From NCBI RefSeq assembly GCF_024172185.1, contig NZ_JAMZEC010000001.1, positions 6,293,001 to 6,357,000 on the forward strand: 64,000 bases of DNA. The letters run 5' to 3'. Positions 1 through 8,925 of the stretch are shown one piece after another. Position numbers and translations under genes: made by a program. The DNA is from Nonomuraea roseoviolacea subsp. carminata (GTDB lineage Bacteria; Actinomycetota; Actinomycetes; Streptosporangiales; Streptosporangiaceae). Below the pieces are notes generated by a model. That model searched no databases. It had not been told where the DNA came from and saw only the letters and a program-made list of their open reading frames with translations. The first letter of the stretch is position 1. Each line of letters starts with the position of its first letter.

Positions 1-240
1 CCCGTCACCCACGGTCACCTCCAGGTCGAAGGTCAGTCCGGCGGCCACGAAGCGGACCATCTTGCAGCCGTCCGAGCTTCGCACCTCGCGTGAGGCGGGG
101 CACTCCGCAGGCACGGCTGTCACCGCTTGCGGGACCCGGAGCCCGTAGGCGTCCCGAGCGGCAGCGGAGACATGTTCTGGGAGCGGGTCGTGCCCGGCGG
201 CAAGACGAAGCGCCGCCAGGAAATACTCTTCGTTGATCAT
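1..240 (-). CDS. Hypothetical protein, N-terminal part (runs off the left edge)
   Basis: About 80 N-terminal residues are visible (begins MINEEYFLAALRLAAG); the rest lies outside the window. Its ATG overlaps the stop codon of the upstream sigma-factor gene (ATGA), so it is probably translationally coupled to it. No signal peptide, membrane segment or domain I recognise is visible in this part. Position alone suggests it is a partner or target of the sigma factor and of the S8 peptidase upstream; that is inference. Confidence 0.7.
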   Translation of the reverse strand, partial: MINEEYFLAALRLAAGHDPLPEHVSAAARDAYGLRVPQAVTAVPAECPASREVRSSDGCKMVRFVAAGLTFDLEVTVGDG

Positions 241-776
241 TGCACCGTCTCCTGTTGGTGGATCAGAGTGCGCAATCTCTCCAGGCACCGCGATCTGGTG
301 GGACCCACGCTGCCCAGGGGCACGCCCAGCCGCCCCGCCACCTGCCGGTTGCCACAGTCGCTGGCCACCAGGCGGAGGAGGGTACGGCATGGTTCGTGCA
401 GGCCAGAGACCGCATTCCAGAGCCGGCGGCTGTTGTCGGCCTCCAGGACGGCCGCCGCCGGATCAGGGTCGCCGGGTACGACCTCAGGCAAGGGAACGCC
501 GGGACGCCCCTTCCTGAGAATCAGCATCGCCTCACGACGCGTGGTCGTCGCCAGCCACGCGCCGATGCCCGATGGGTCCCTGATCGTGTGCAGATGCTCC
601 AACAGGCGCAGCCACGCTCCCTGTACTGCGTCCGCCGCATCTGCCTCGCTCAAGCCACAGGCGCGGGCGGTCGCCCACATCCTGGGTCCGTACCTGGACT
701 CGAGCATGTCCCAGGCCCTCTGGTCGTCGTCGGCCGCCGCCATGAGCAACTCGCCTGAGTCTCGTGGCTCGTGCAC
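237..776 (-). CDS. ECF-type sigma-70 family RNA polymerase sigma factor
   Basis: A 179-residue protein with a region-2-like N-terminal half (about residues 10-90, including DAADAVQGAWLRLLEHL) and a region-4 helix-turn-helix in the C-terminal third (about residues 120-175). There is no sigma-3 domain, as in extracytoplasmic-function sigma factors, so it should direct core RNA polymerase to a small set of promoters. The GTG start at 776 has a strong AAGGAGG ribosome-binding site about four bases upstream. It lies 65 bp downstream of an S8 peptidase gene on the same strand and overlaps the next gene by ATGA. No membrane anti-sigma factor is visible nearby, so the peptidase or the coupled protein may control it (inference). 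Confidence 0.88.
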   Translation of the reverse strand: MHEPRDSGELLMAAADDDQRAWDMLESRYGPRMWATARACGLSEADAADAVQGAWLRLLEHLHTIRDPSGIGAWLATTTRREAMLILRKGRPGVPLPEVVPGDPDPAAAVLEADNSRRLWNAVSGLHEPCRTLLRLVASDCGNRQVAGRLGVPLGSVGPTRSRCLERLRTLIHQQETVQ

Positions 777-841
777 GCGGCCTCCTTCGCCCGGTCTACG
801 AGGCTGCCTCCTCGTAACTGGCCGAGGACTGAGCGTAAACT

Positions 842-1855
842 CTACAGACTCGACGGGACGAGAGACCCCAGATCAGGGATTTGCCTGGCCCTCGCCGGAT
901 CGAGCACGCGCCGGGCCGCGTCCTGCGCCGGGAGGTCCCGCGCGGCGTCGGCGATCGCGCCCGCCACCAGGGCGGCGGCGAACGACGTCCCGCTCCACGC
1001 CGCGTACCCCCCGAACTCTCCTGTCTCCAGATAACTGCTGGTCAGCCACTCGCCGCGGGCGCACGCGTCGACCCAGGTGCCGTGGGCGGTGAACGGCGCC
1101 GGCCGCTGCTCGGCGGCGTCCACCGCGCCCACCGCGATCACCCCCTGCAGCGCGGCCGGCCAGAACGGCCGGTCGTCGGCCGTGTTGCCCGCGCAGGCCA
1201 CCTTCACCGTGTCGGGCAGCCCCTTGAGCGCGTCGGCCAGCAGGGGCGGCGGGCGGTCGTCGAAGGTGTAGCAGCCGAAGGACAGGTTGATCACCTGGGG
1301 CGCCCGTTCCCGCATGCGGTTCAGCGCCCGGATCACCGTCGCCTCGTCGCCGACGCCGTCGCCGTCGAGGACCCGCCGCGCGCACAGCGACACGCCCGGC
1401 GCGCGGCGCAGGATGAGCCCGGCCAGGAACGTGCCATGGCCGGCCTGCGTGCCCTCGGCGGCGTCGCCGTCGTCGCGGCCCAGCTCGCCGTACCACTCGC
1501 TGGACTCCCACCACGGATGCTTGGCGACGCCCGTGTCGAGCAGGCCGACGAGCACGTCCGAGCGGCCCCTGGAGGGCCGGCTTGGCGCCTGGCGCACCGG
1601 GAACGGCCGGGACGCCGGGCCGCCGAAGAACAGCGGCTGGCCGGCGACCACGTGGTTGGGGGAGGCCCGGAAGCCGCGGTCGCGGAGATCGCCGGCGATC
1701 TCGCACACGTCGACCCCGCGCGACAGATGGATCACGCAGACGCCGTCGCCCTCGGAGACCGCCTGGGTCCAGCGCGCCACCGCGGACAGGGCGCTGCGGT
1801 CGGTGAGCACCTGACCTGGGCGGATGAGCGCCTCGCCGGCATATTCGATGTCCAT
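842..1855 (-). CDS. S8 (subtilisin-like) family serine peptidase, probably cytoplasmic
   Basis: Counted from the chosen ATG (338 residues), the catalytic triad is present: Asp107 in LLDTGV, His140 in AGHGTFLAG and Ser291 in SGTSFAAA, with the oxyanion Asn224 in ACAGN. An N-terminal region of about 95 residues precedes the catalytic domain. I see no signal peptide or C-terminal membrane anchor, unlike secreted subtilisins and mycosins, so it probably acts inside the cell. The reading frame can be extended to a TTG at 1909, so the start is uncertain. It lies immediately upstream of the ECF sigma-factor gene, which suggests regulated proteolysis coupled to transcription; the substrate is unknown. 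Confidence 0.85.
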   Translation of the reverse strand: MDIEYAGEALIRPGQVLTDRSALSAVARWTQAVSEGDGVCVIHLSRGVDVCEIAGDLRDRGFRASPNHVVAGQPLFFGGPASRPFPVRQAPSRPSRGRSDVLVGLLDTGVAKHPWWESSEWYGELGRDDGDAAEGTQAGHGTFLAGLILRRAPGVSLCARRVLDGDGVGDEATVIRALNRMRERAPQVINLSFGCYTFDDRPPPLLADALKGLPDTVKVACAGNTADDRPFWPAALQGVIAVGAVDAAEQRPAPFTAHGTWVDACARGEWLTSSYLETGEFGGYAAWSGTSFAAALVAGAIADAARDLPAQDAARRVLDPARARQIPDLGSLVPSSL

Positions 1856-2031
1856 GTGCCGGTACCTATCCCCGAGGTGGCCCCCTGTCACGTGCCACAG
1901 CCGCAACAACTTGGTATGGGCCCCCTCTGGTGCCGGATTGCGACCGACGGTAGTCTCTCCCTAGTCACTTGTGATCATCCCAGGACGAGGCCGTTGGGGA
2001 AGGCGCACCTCGTACCGAAACGGGAGGTCCG

Positions 2032-2526
2032 GTGTCTGCTCGTGGCGTGCTCTACGTCCACTCGGCTCAGCCCGCGCTGTGCCCTCATATCGAATGGGCG
2101 GTCGCGGGTGTCCTTGGCGTGCCCGTGGACCTGACGTGGACGCCGCAACCAGCCGCGCCCAACGTCGTGCGGGCGCAGGCGGAGTGGGAGGGCCGCCCCG
2201 GCATCGCGGCCGCCATCACGTCCTCGCTCATGGGCTGGCAGCGCATCAGGTTCGAGATCACCGAGGACGCCTCGCCGGGCGTCGACGGGTCCCGCCACGC
2301 CTACACGCCGACGCTCGGCGCCTTCAGCGCGGTGATCGGAGCGGCGGGCGACATCATGATCCCTGAGGACCGCCTGCGCACGGTGATGATGATGGCCGCG
2401 CAGGGCCGGTGCGTCCTGGAGGACGAGCTGGACAAGCTGCTCGGCCGGCCGTGGGACGAGGAGCTGGAGCCGTTCCGCTACGCCGGCGACGGCGCCCCCG
2501 TCCGCTGGCTGCACGCCGCCGTCTGA
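2032..2526 (+). CDS. DUF3145 domain-containing protein
   Basis: A 164-residue protein that I recognise as the actinobacterial DUF3145 family, which typically sits beside the fab cluster; its function is unknown. The GTG start is preceded by GGGAGG six bases upstream. It is convergent with accD and separated from it by a strong shared hairpin. No signal peptide or membrane segment is visible. The location suggests a role tied to fatty-acid or cell-envelope metabolism, but that is only genomic context. Confidence 0.9.
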   Translation: MSARGVLYVHSAQPALCPHIEWAVAGVLGVPVDLTWTPQPAAPNVVRAQAEWEGRPGIAAAITSSLMGWQRIRFEITEDASPGVDGSRHAYTPTLGAFSAVIGAAGDIMIPEDRLRTVMMMAAQGRCVLEDELDKLLGRPWDEELEPFRYAGDGAPVRWLHAAV

Positions 2527-2565
2527 CCCTGCTCTCCTCTTCGCGAGGCGTCGCCTGGTCGAACG

Positions 2566-2605
2566 CCGATGGGCCCCGCACCTGGCAAGGTGCGGGGCCC
2601 ATCGG
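2566..2605. terminator. Bidirectional terminator hairpin between DUF3145 and accD
   Basis: A perfect 17-bp stem (arms 2566-2582 and 2589-2605) closes a six-base loop, TGGCAA. It lies between the convergent DUF3145 and accD genes and can serve both. There is no long T-tract, as is usual for actinomycete terminators. Confidence 0.85.
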
Positions 2606-2631
2606 GGTTGTCCGGAGTGCGGTCTCCCTGG

Positions 2632-4056
2632 TTACAGGGGGATGTTGCCGTGCGCGCCGCGGGCCGGGGTGGCCTGGGCGAGCACCTTGGCGATCGCGCC
2701 GCGCGTCTCCTTGGGCTCGATGACCTCGTCGATCACGCCGAGCTCCTGCGCGCGGGCCAGGCCGCCGGCCAGCTTCTCGTGCTCCTCGGCCAGGCGCTGC
2801 TCCAGCTCCGCCCGCTCCTCGTCGGGCGCCGCCGCCAGCTCGCGCCGCTTGAGGATGCGCACCGCCGCCACCGCGCCCATGACCGCGACCTCGGTCGTCG
2901 GCCAGGCGAACACCTTGGTGGCGCCGAGCGCGCGGGAGTTCATGGCGATGTACGCTCCGCCGTACGCCTTGCGGGTGACCAGCGTGACGCGCGGCACGGA
3001 CGCCTCGGCGAAGGCGTGCAGCAGCTTGGCGCCGCGGCGGACCACGCCGTCGTGCTCCTGGCCGACGCCGGGCAGGTAGCCGGGGACGTCCACGAGGACG
3101 ACCAGCGGTACCCCGAAGGCATCGCACATGCGCACGAACCGGGCGGCCTTCTCCGCGGAGGTCGCGTCGAGGCAGCCGCCGAGCCGCATCGGGTTGTTGG
3201 CGATCACACCGACGGTGCGGCCGCCGAGCCGGCCGAGGGTGGTGACGATGTTGGGCGCCCACTTGGGGTGCAGCTCCACGCCGGGCTCGTCGAGCAGGCC
3301 GTTGACCAGCGGCTTGACGTCGTAGGCGCGGCGCGCCGAGTCGGGCAGCAGGCTGGAGAAGTCGACCTCGTCCACCGCGGAGGTGCGCACCCGGCCCTGG
3401 TGGCCGAGCAGGACGGCGAGCTGGCGCGCCTTGAGCAGCGCGTCGGTCTCGGTCTTGGTGACGACGTGGACGACGCCGCTGCGCTTGCTGTGGGGCTCGG
3501 GGCCGCCCAGCGCGGCGCTGTCGACGTCCTCGCCGGTGACGCTGCGCACCACGTCGGGGCCGGTGACGAAGATGCGGCCGGAGTCGGCCAGGATGACCAG
3601 GTCGGTCAGCGCCGGGCCGTAGGCGGCGCCGCCCGCGGCCGGGCCGACGACCACGGAGATCTGCGGGACGACGCCGGACGCCTTGGTCATGGCGGCGAAG
3701 ACCCGGCCGACGGCGTGCAGCGACTCGACGCCTTCGGCGAGTCGCGCACCGCCGGAGTGCCAGATCCCGATGACCGGCACCCGCTCTCGGACGGCCACGT
3801 CGTAGGCGTGCACGATGTGCTCGCAGCCCTCGCCGCCCATCGCGCCGCCCTGGAAGCGAGCGTCACTGCAGAACGCGACGACAGGGACCCCCTCCACGCG
3901 GCCCGTCGCGGCGAGCACGCCGCTCTTGTCCTCGGGAGTGATCAGCCGCAGCGAGCCCTCGTCGAGCAGCGCGGCCAGGCGGACGGCCGGGTCGCGGGGA
4001 TCAGCGGGCTCCTGATCGGAGCCGCTGGTCACCACCCTGTTGTCGAGCACGGTCAT
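2632..4056 (-). CDS. accD: Acyl-CoA carboxylase carboxyltransferase (beta) subunit
   Basis: A 474-residue biotin-dependent carboxyltransferase beta subunit. It should transfer carboxyl from carboxybiotin to acetyl- or propionyl-CoA, giving malonyl- or methylmalonyl-CoA for chain extension. Family features include the oxyanion-type glycine-rich segments GVLAATGRVEG, GGARLAEGVESL and GPAAGGAAYGPAL in the N-terminal half, and DVPGYLPGVGQE with KAYGGAYIAMNSR in the C-terminal half. Its ATG overlaps the fabF stop (TAATG), making it the last gene of the fab operon, the same position as accD6 in mycobacteria. No alpha (biotin carboxylase) subunit is in the window. Whether acetyl- or propionyl-CoA is preferred cannot be read from context. 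Confidence 0.92.
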   Translation of the reverse strand: MTVLDNRVVTSGSDQEPADPRDPAVRLAALLDEGSLRLITPEDKSGVLAATGRVEGVPVVAFCSDARFQGGAMGGEGCEHIVHAYDVAVRERVPVIGIWHSGGARLAEGVESLHAVGRVFAAMTKASGVVPQISVVVGPAAGGAAYGPALTDLVILADSGRIFVTGPDVVRSVTGEDVDSAALGGPEPHSKRSGVVHVVTKTETDALLKARQLAVLLGHQGRVRTSAVDEVDFSSLLPDSARRAYDVKPLVNGLLDEPGVELHPKWAPNIVTTLGRLGGRTVGVIANNPMRLGGCLDATSAEKAARFVRMCDAFGVPLVVLVDVPGYLPGVGQEHDGVVRRGAKLLHAFAEASVPRVTLVTRKAYGGAYIAMNSRALGATKVFAWPTTEVAVMGAVAAVRILKRRELAAAPDEERAELEQRLAEEHEKLAGGLARAQELGVIDEVIEPKETRGAIAKVLAQATPARGAHGNIPL

Positions 4057-5288
4057 TAAGCCCCCTTGAAGACGACGGTGGCGTTGTGCCCGCCGAACCC
4101 GAACGAGTTGTTGACCGCGGCGATGTCGCCGGCGGGCAGCTCGCGGTTGGCGCCGTGGACGATCTCCACCTCGATCCCGTCGTCGGGGTCGGAGAGGTTG
4201 ATCGTCGCGGGGACGATCCGCTCCTGCAGCGCCTTGATCGTGAAGACGGACTCGATGCCGCCCGCGCCGCCCAGCAGGTGGCCGGTCATGGACTTGGTCG
4301 AGGTGACCAGCGGGTGGGTGCCGATGGCCTTGGCGACCGCCTGCACCTCGACGACGTCGCCCGCGGGGGTCGAGGTGGCGTGGGCGTTGACGTGCTTGAC
4401 GTCCAGGCCGGCGATGTCGGCGTCGTTGAGCGCCTGCGTCATCGCCATGATGACGCCCCGGCCCTCCGGCTCCGGCTGGGTGATGTGGTGGGAGTCGGCG
4501 GAGTAGCCGACGCCCGCGGCGTAGGCGTAGATCCGCGCGCCCCGCGCCCGGGCGTGCTCCTCGGACTCCAGCACGATGATGCCGGCGCCCTCGCCGAGCA
4601 CGAAGCCGTCACGCTCACGGTCCCAGGGCCGCGACGCGCCGGCCGGGTCGTCGTTGCGGGTGGACATGGCCCGCGCGGCGGCGAAGGCCGCCACGTTGAG
4701 GCCGTGGATCGCCGCCTCGGTGCCGCCGGCCACGACGACGTCGGCGCGCCCGGACCTGATCATGTCCATGGCGTAGCCGATGGCCTCGGCTCCGGAGGCG
4801 CAGGCGGACACGGTGGCGTGCACGCCGGCCTGGGCGCCGAGGTCGAGGCCGACCCAGGCGGCCGGGCCGTTCGGCATGAGCATGGGCACGGTGAACGGCG
4901 AGAGCCGGTTCCAGCCGCGCTCCTTGTAGGTGTCGTAGGCCGACAGCGTCGTGTTGATGCCGCCGATGCCGCTGGACACCACGACGCCGAGCCGCTCACG
5001 CGCGACGTCGGGGGCGCCCGCGTCCTGCCACGCCTCGCGCGCCGCCACGAGGGCGAACTGCTCGCTGCGGTCGAGGCGGCGGGCCTCGGGCCGGGGCAGC
5101 ACCTCGGCCGGGTCGACGGCGGCCGTCCCCGCGAACTTCACGGGGACGGTGTCGACCCAGTCCTCGGTGATGGTCTTGACGCCCGACTGACCGGCGAGGA
5201 GCGCCGACCAGGTCGAGGTGACGTCTCCACCGACGGGCGTCGTCGCGCCGAGCCCGGTGACGACGACACGTACCCGGTTCGCACTCAC
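4056..5288 (-). CDS. fabF: Beta-ketoacyl-ACP synthase II
   Basis: A 410-residue KAS II elongation enzyme that condenses acyl-enzyme with malonyl-ACP. The catalytic Cys163 lies in TVSACASGAEAIG, and the two His of the Cys-His-His triad lie in NAHATSTPAGD and MTGHLLGGAGG. Length is typical of FabF. The GTG start has GGAGCG upstream. It lies between acpP and accD, all on the minus strand and probably cotranscribed from the fabD promoter. The C-terminal NNSFGFGGHNAT segment is the usual KAS glycine-rich end. Confidence 0.96.
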   Translation of the reverse strand: MSANRVRVVVTGLGATTPVGGDVTSTWSALLAGQSGVKTITEDWVDTVPVKFAGTAAVDPAEVLPRPEARRLDRSEQFALVAAREAWQDAGAPDVARERLGVVVSSGIGGINTTLSAYDTYKERGWNRLSPFTVPMLMPNGPAAWVGLDLGAQAGVHATVSACASGAEAIGYAMDMIRSGRADVVVAGGTEAAIHGLNVAAFAAARAMSTRNDDPAGASRPWDRERDGFVLGEGAGIIVLESEEHARARGARIYAYAAGVGYSADSHHITQPEPEGRGVIMAMTQALNDADIAGLDVKHVNAHATSTPAGDVVEVQAVAKAIGTHPLVTSTKSMTGHLLGGAGGIESVFTIKALQERIVPATINLSDPDDGIEVEIVHGANRELPAGDIAAVNNSFGFGGHNATVVFKGA

Positions 5289-5358
5289 GTTTCGCGCTCC
5301 TTGTCGATCAGTAGGGTGAAGGTTCAGGCGATCGGCGGCCCGGAGACCGCGACGATCG

Positions 5359-5598
5359 TCAGTTCTGGATGAAGGTGAGGACGTCCTTGACCGTCTTCAG
5401 GTTCTTGAGCTGGTCGTCGGGAATCTCGACGCCGAACTCGTCCTGGGCGGCCACGGCGATCTCGACCATGGACAGGGAGTCGATGTCGAGGTCGTCCACG
5501 AAGCTCTTCTCGGGAGTCACCTCGGAGGCCGGGATGCCGGTGATCTCGTTGATGATCTTGCCGAGGCCCTCGAGGATCTCCTGCTCGGTGGCAGCCAT
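5359..5598 (-). CDS. acpP: Acyl carrier protein
   Basis: A 79-residue acidic acyl carrier protein. The 4'-phosphopantetheine attachment Ser41 lies in the classic LDIDSLSMVEI motif. It carries growing acyl chains among FabD, FabH and FabF. It sits between fabH and fabF, as in Streptomyces. Confidence 0.97.
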   Translation of the reverse strand: MAATEQEILEGLGKIINEITGIPASEVTPEKSFVDDLDIDSLSMVEIAVAAQDEFGVEIPDDQLKNLKTVKDVLTFIQN

Positions 5599-5685
5599 GT
5601 CGTCGTTCTCCTTTGGGTTCTATCTGGATCTGTACGGCTCACGCCGTACAAGCTGTGTCCGGTACGGCGGGAGCCGTACCGGATC

Positions 5686-6642
5686 CTACGGAACCTCGAT
5701 CACTTGGCCCGCATAGGTGAGGCCGGCGCCGAAGCCCAGAACGAGCGCGAGGTCGCCGGAGCGGACCTCGCCGCGCTCGATCATGCGCGAGAGCGCCAGC
5801 GGGATGGACGCCGCCGAGGTGTTGCCGGCGGTGACGATGTCCCGCGCGACCACGGCCTTGTCGGCGCCGAGCTTGCGCGCGATCGCCTCGATGATGCGCA
5901 GGTTGGCCTGGTGCGGCACGAACGCGGCCAGCTCCGACGGGTCGACGCCGGCGCGCTCGCACGCCTGCCTGGCCACCGGGTGCAGCGCGGTGGTGGCCCA
6001 GCGGAACACCGCCTGGCCCTCCTGGTGGAGGCTGTCGTTGCGGTCGGGGATGATGATCGCGTCGGACTTGTCGCCGGAGCTGCCCCACACGACCGGCCCG
6101 ATGCCGGGCGTGTCGGACGGGGCCACCACCGCGGCGCCCGCGCCGTCGGCGAAGATCACGGCGGTGGACCGGTCGGTCGGGTCCACCCACTGCGACAGCT
6201 TCTCGGAGCCGATGACCAGCACGTTGCGCGCCGAGCCGCCGCGGACGGCGGCGCTGGCGGTGGCCAGCGCGTAGCAGAAGCCGGCGCAGGCGGCGTTGAC
6301 GTCGAACGCGCCGGGCGAGTCGATGCCGAGCCGGTGGGCGACCACGGCGGCGGCGTTGGGGATCTGCGTCTCCAGCGTGCAGGTGGCGACGATCACCAGG
6401 TCGACGTCGCTCGCCGACAGGCCGCTGGCGGCCAGCGCCTTGCCGCCGGCCTGGACGGCCATGTCCTCGACCGACTCGCCCTCGGCGGCGATGCGGCGCT
6501 CCCGGATGCCGACCCGCGACTGGATCCACTCGTCGTTGGTGTCCATGACCTTGGCCAGGTCGTCGTTGGTGACGATGGTGGCCGGCTGGTAGTGGCCGAA
6601 GGCCAGGATCTTCGCGCCGGGCGCGACGTCGGGGATCCTCAC
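5686..6642 (-). CDS. fabH: Beta-ketoacyl-ACP synthase III
   Basis: A 318-residue KAS III that starts fatty-acid synthesis by condensing an acyl-CoA primer (often branched in actinomycetes) with malonyl-ACP. Cys119 in NAACAGFCYAL, His in VPHQANLRII and Asn in TAGNTSAASIP form the Cys-His-Asn triad. The start was set at the GTG that overlaps the fabD stop as GTGA. The same frame stays open far upstream into fabD, but that extension is the fabD gene read out of frame. Confidence 0.95.
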   Translation of the reverse strand: MRIPDVAPGAKILAFGHYQPATIVTNDDLAKVMDTNDEWIQSRVGIRERRIAAEGESVEDMAVQAGGKALAASGLSASDVDLVIVATCTLETQIPNAAAVVAHRLGIDSPGAFDVNAACAGFCYALATASAAVRGGSARNVLVIGSEKLSQWVDPTDRSTAVIFADGAGAAVVAPSDTPGIGPVVWGSSGDKSDAIIIPDRNDSLHQEGQAVFRWATTALHPVARQACERAGVDPSELAAFVPHQANLRIIEAIARKLGADKAVVARDIVTAGNTSAASIPLALSRMIERGEVRSGDLALVLGFGAGLTYAGQVIEVP

Positions 6643-7535
6643 TTGGTCAGCTCCTTGGCCGCGTCGATGTCGTCGGGGGTCTTCAGCGCGACCGTCGGCA
6701 CGCCCCGCAGCGCGCGCTTGGCCAGGCCGGTCAGGGTGCCGCCGGGCAGCAGCTCGATGATCGCGGTGACGCCCTGCTCGGCCATCGTGGCCATGCAGGA
6801 GTCCCAGCGGACGGGGCTGCTGACCTGCTTGACCAGCCGGTCGAGGAAGTCGGCGCCGCTCGTGACGACCTGGCCGTCGGCGTTGGACAGCAGCCGGACG
6901 GCCGGGTCGGCGGGCGTCACGCCGAGCGCGGCGTCGCGCAGGGTGGCGACGGCCGGAGCCATGTGGACGGTGTGGAAGGCGCCCGCGACGGCGAGCGGGC
7001 GCAGCCGGGCGCGCTCGGGCGCGTCGTCCTGGAAGGCGGCGAGCTGCTCCAGCGTGCCGCCGGCGACGATCTGGCCGGCGCCGTTGATGTTGGCGGGGGT
7101 CAGGCCGTGCCGCTCGATGGCGGCCAGCACCTCGGCCTCGTCGCCGCCGAGCACGGCGGTCATGCCGGTCTCGGTGACGGCCGCGGCCTTGGCCATGGCC
7201 TGGGCGCGCTCGCGGACCAGCGCGAGGGCCTGCTCGGCGGTGAGCGTCCCGGCGAGGGCGGCGGCGGCGAACTCGCCGACGCTGTGCCCGGCCACCAGGT
7301 CGGGCCGGACGCCGAGCGCCTCGGCGGAGGCCAGCGCGGCGGCCACGAGCAGGGGCTGGGCGACCGCGGTGTCGCGGATCTCGTCGGCCCCGGCCGTCGT
7401 GCCGTAGGTGATGAGGTCCAGGCCCACGACCTCGGACCACGCGGCGAGCCGGTCGGCCAGACCCGGCAGCTCAAGCCACGGTGTCAGGAAACCTGGGGTC
7501 TGGGCGCCCTGGCCCGGAGCGACGATTGCAAGCAC
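6639..7535 (-). CDS. fabD: Malonyl-CoA:ACP transacylase
   Basis: Loads malonyl units onto AcpP. It shows the N-terminal motif VAPGQGAQTPGF, the nucleophile Ser85 in AGHSVGEFA, and a catalytic His in VAGAFHTVHMAP. The GTG at 7535 (MLAIVAPGQ) was chosen because known actinobacterial FabD proteins start there and GGTGG lies five bases upstream; another GTG three codons earlier (7544) is possible. First gene of the operon, downstream of fasR on the same strand, with GTGA coupling to fabH. Confidence 0.94.
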   Translation of the reverse strand: MLAIVAPGQGAQTPGFLTPWLELPGLADRLAAWSEVVGLDLITYGTTAGADEIRDTAVAQPLLVAAALASAEALGVRPDLVAGHSVGEFAAAALAGTLTAEQALALVRERAQAMAKAAAVTETGMTAVLGGDEAEVLAAIERHGLTPANINGAGQIVAGGTLEQLAAFQDDAPERARLRPLAVAGAFHTVHMAPAVATLRDAALGVTPADPAVRLLSNADGQVVTSGADFLDRLVKQVSSPVRWDSCMATMAEQGVTAIIELLPGGTLTGLAKRALRGVPTVALKTPDDIDAAKELTK

Positions 7536-7605
7536 AAAAACCACCTTGCCCTGTAGAGGTTCGACACGCGGCTAAGGATCCGTACGAACTTTGTCCAACA
7601 CCTTT

Positions 7606-7620
7606 TGTAGGGTTCCTACA
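7606..7620. promoter_or_regulatory. Candidate operator (TGTAGG-N3-CCTACA) upstream of fabD
   Basis: A perfect inverted repeat, TGTAGGGTTCCTACA, in the 144-bp gap between fasR and fabD. On the minus strand a TTGGAC element, a possible -35, follows about ten bases further toward fabD. Streptomyces FasR is known to act on the fabD promoter, so this is a plausible FasR site. The assignment is inference. Confidence 0.5.
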
Positions 7621-7679
7621 GTGGGGGTTTCGGGATGATTACGTTAGGGCCGCCATGTCACGGCCGCGTCACCGCGTAC

Positions 7680-8852
7680 CTACGTGAGCGCCCGCCACAT
7701 CGCGGCGCTCTCCGAGAGCCGCCCCAGGATGAGGCCGACCTGGAGGGTGAACGCGGAGCGCCCCTCGGTCGGCTGGTAGCCGGTCAGCTCCGTGATCTTG
7801 CGCAGGCGGTAGCGGACCGTGTTGGGATGGACGAACAGCAGCCGCGCCGTCGCCTCCAGCGACGTGCCCTGCTCCAGGTACGTGGCCAGCGTGTCGAGCA
7901 GCGGCGTGCCCGCCAGCGGCAGGTAGACGTTCTCCACGAGCTGCTCGCGGGCGTCCTCGTCGCCGTCGAGCGCCCGCTCGGCGAGCAGGTCGTCGGCGTG
8001 CACGGGCCGGGGCGCGTCGGGCCAGCCGGAGGACGCCTTCAGCCCGGCCAGGGCGGCCCGCGCGGAGCGCGCGGCGGCGTGCAGGTCGGGCACCTCCGGG
8101 CCGATGACGATCGGGCCCGGCCCGAAGCGGGCCACCACCTGCCGGGCCGCGTCGTTGACGCTGCCCGCGCCGCCCACGATGACGATCAGCCGGTCGGCCT
8201 GCACCCCGGCCAGCAGGTCCATGCCGATGCGGCGGCCCTTCTCGCGCAGCCCGTCGATCACCGCGCGCGGGTCGTCGTCGGGGGCGTGCCCGGCGATGAC
8301 GACCACGGGGGAGGAGGTCCAGCCGAGCGCGGCGGCCCACGAGTGGAGGCCGTCGTCGACCTCGCCCCGCACCAGCGCGTCCACGATCAGCGCCTCCAGC
8401 CGGGCGTCCCAGGAGCCGCGCGCCTCGGCCTCGCGGGCGTAGACCTGGGCGGCGGCGAAGGCGACGTCGCGGGTGTAGCGCAGCATGGCCTGCTGGAGCT
8501 GGTCCTCGCCGCCGGGCGCGGCCAGCTCGTCGCTCTGCGCCTCGACGACCTCCACGACGATGCGCACGATGTCGACCGTCTGCTGGAGCGAGATCGAGCG
8601 CTTCAGCTCGCGCGGCGCGGTGCCGAAGAACTCGATGCTGGGCGTCGGCCGGTCCTCGCCGGCGTGCTGGAACCACTCCACGAACGCGGCGATCCCGGCC
8701 TGCGCCACCAGGCCCACCCAGGAGCGGTCCTCGGCGCTGAGCGCGCGGAACCACGGCAGCTGCTCGTCCATGCGCGCCATGGCCGCCGTGCCGAGCGCGC
8801 CCATGGCGCGCTCCAGCCTGCGGGTGGTGTCCTCCCGGGTCCGGTCCGTCAC
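7680..8852 (-). CDS. fasR: PucR-family transcriptional regulator, FasR-like activator of fatty-acid synthesis
   Basis: A 390-residue PucR-family regulator. The C-terminal helix-turn-helix (about residues 315-385, with LFVHPNTVRYRLRKITELTG) is diagnostic. The N-terminal region (MARMDEQLPWFRALSAEDRSWVGLVAQAGI) matches the FasR proteins that precede fabD in Streptomyces. It likely activates the fabD-fabH-acpP-fabF-accD operon directly downstream. The start is GTG at 8852. The middle of the protein probably holds a GGDEF-like fold sensor domain; the ligand is unknown. Confidence 0.9.
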   Translation of the reverse strand: MTDRTREDTTRRLERAMGALGTAAMARMDEQLPWFRALSAEDRSWVGLVAQAGIAAFVEWFQHAGEDRPTPSIEFFGTAPRELKRSISLQQTVDIVRIVVEVVEAQSDELAAPGGEDQLQQAMLRYTRDVAFAAAQVYAREAEARGSWDARLEALIVDALVRGEVDDGLHSWAAALGWTSSPVVVIAGHAPDDDPRAVIDGLREKGRRIGMDLLAGVQADRLIVIVGGAGSVNDAARQVVARFGPGPIVIGPEVPDLHAAARSARAALAGLKASSGWPDAPRPVHADDLLAERALDGDEDAREQLVENVYLPLAGTPLLDTLATYLEQGTSLEATARLLFVHPNTVRYRLRKITELTGYQPTEGRSAFTLQVGLILGRLSESAAMWRALT

Positions 8853-8925
8853 GCCTCTAGAGTGCCAGGTCCGTCGAGATGACCGCGACGAGCACCCTCA
8901 CGGGCGCCGTCCGGATGACGGCGGC

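Noticed and set aside
881..2134. Long plus-strand open frame opposite the S8 peptidase
   Set aside because: Antisense shadow: Arg/Ala/Gly/Pro-rich, no ribosome-binding site, while the other strand shows a complete catalytic triad.
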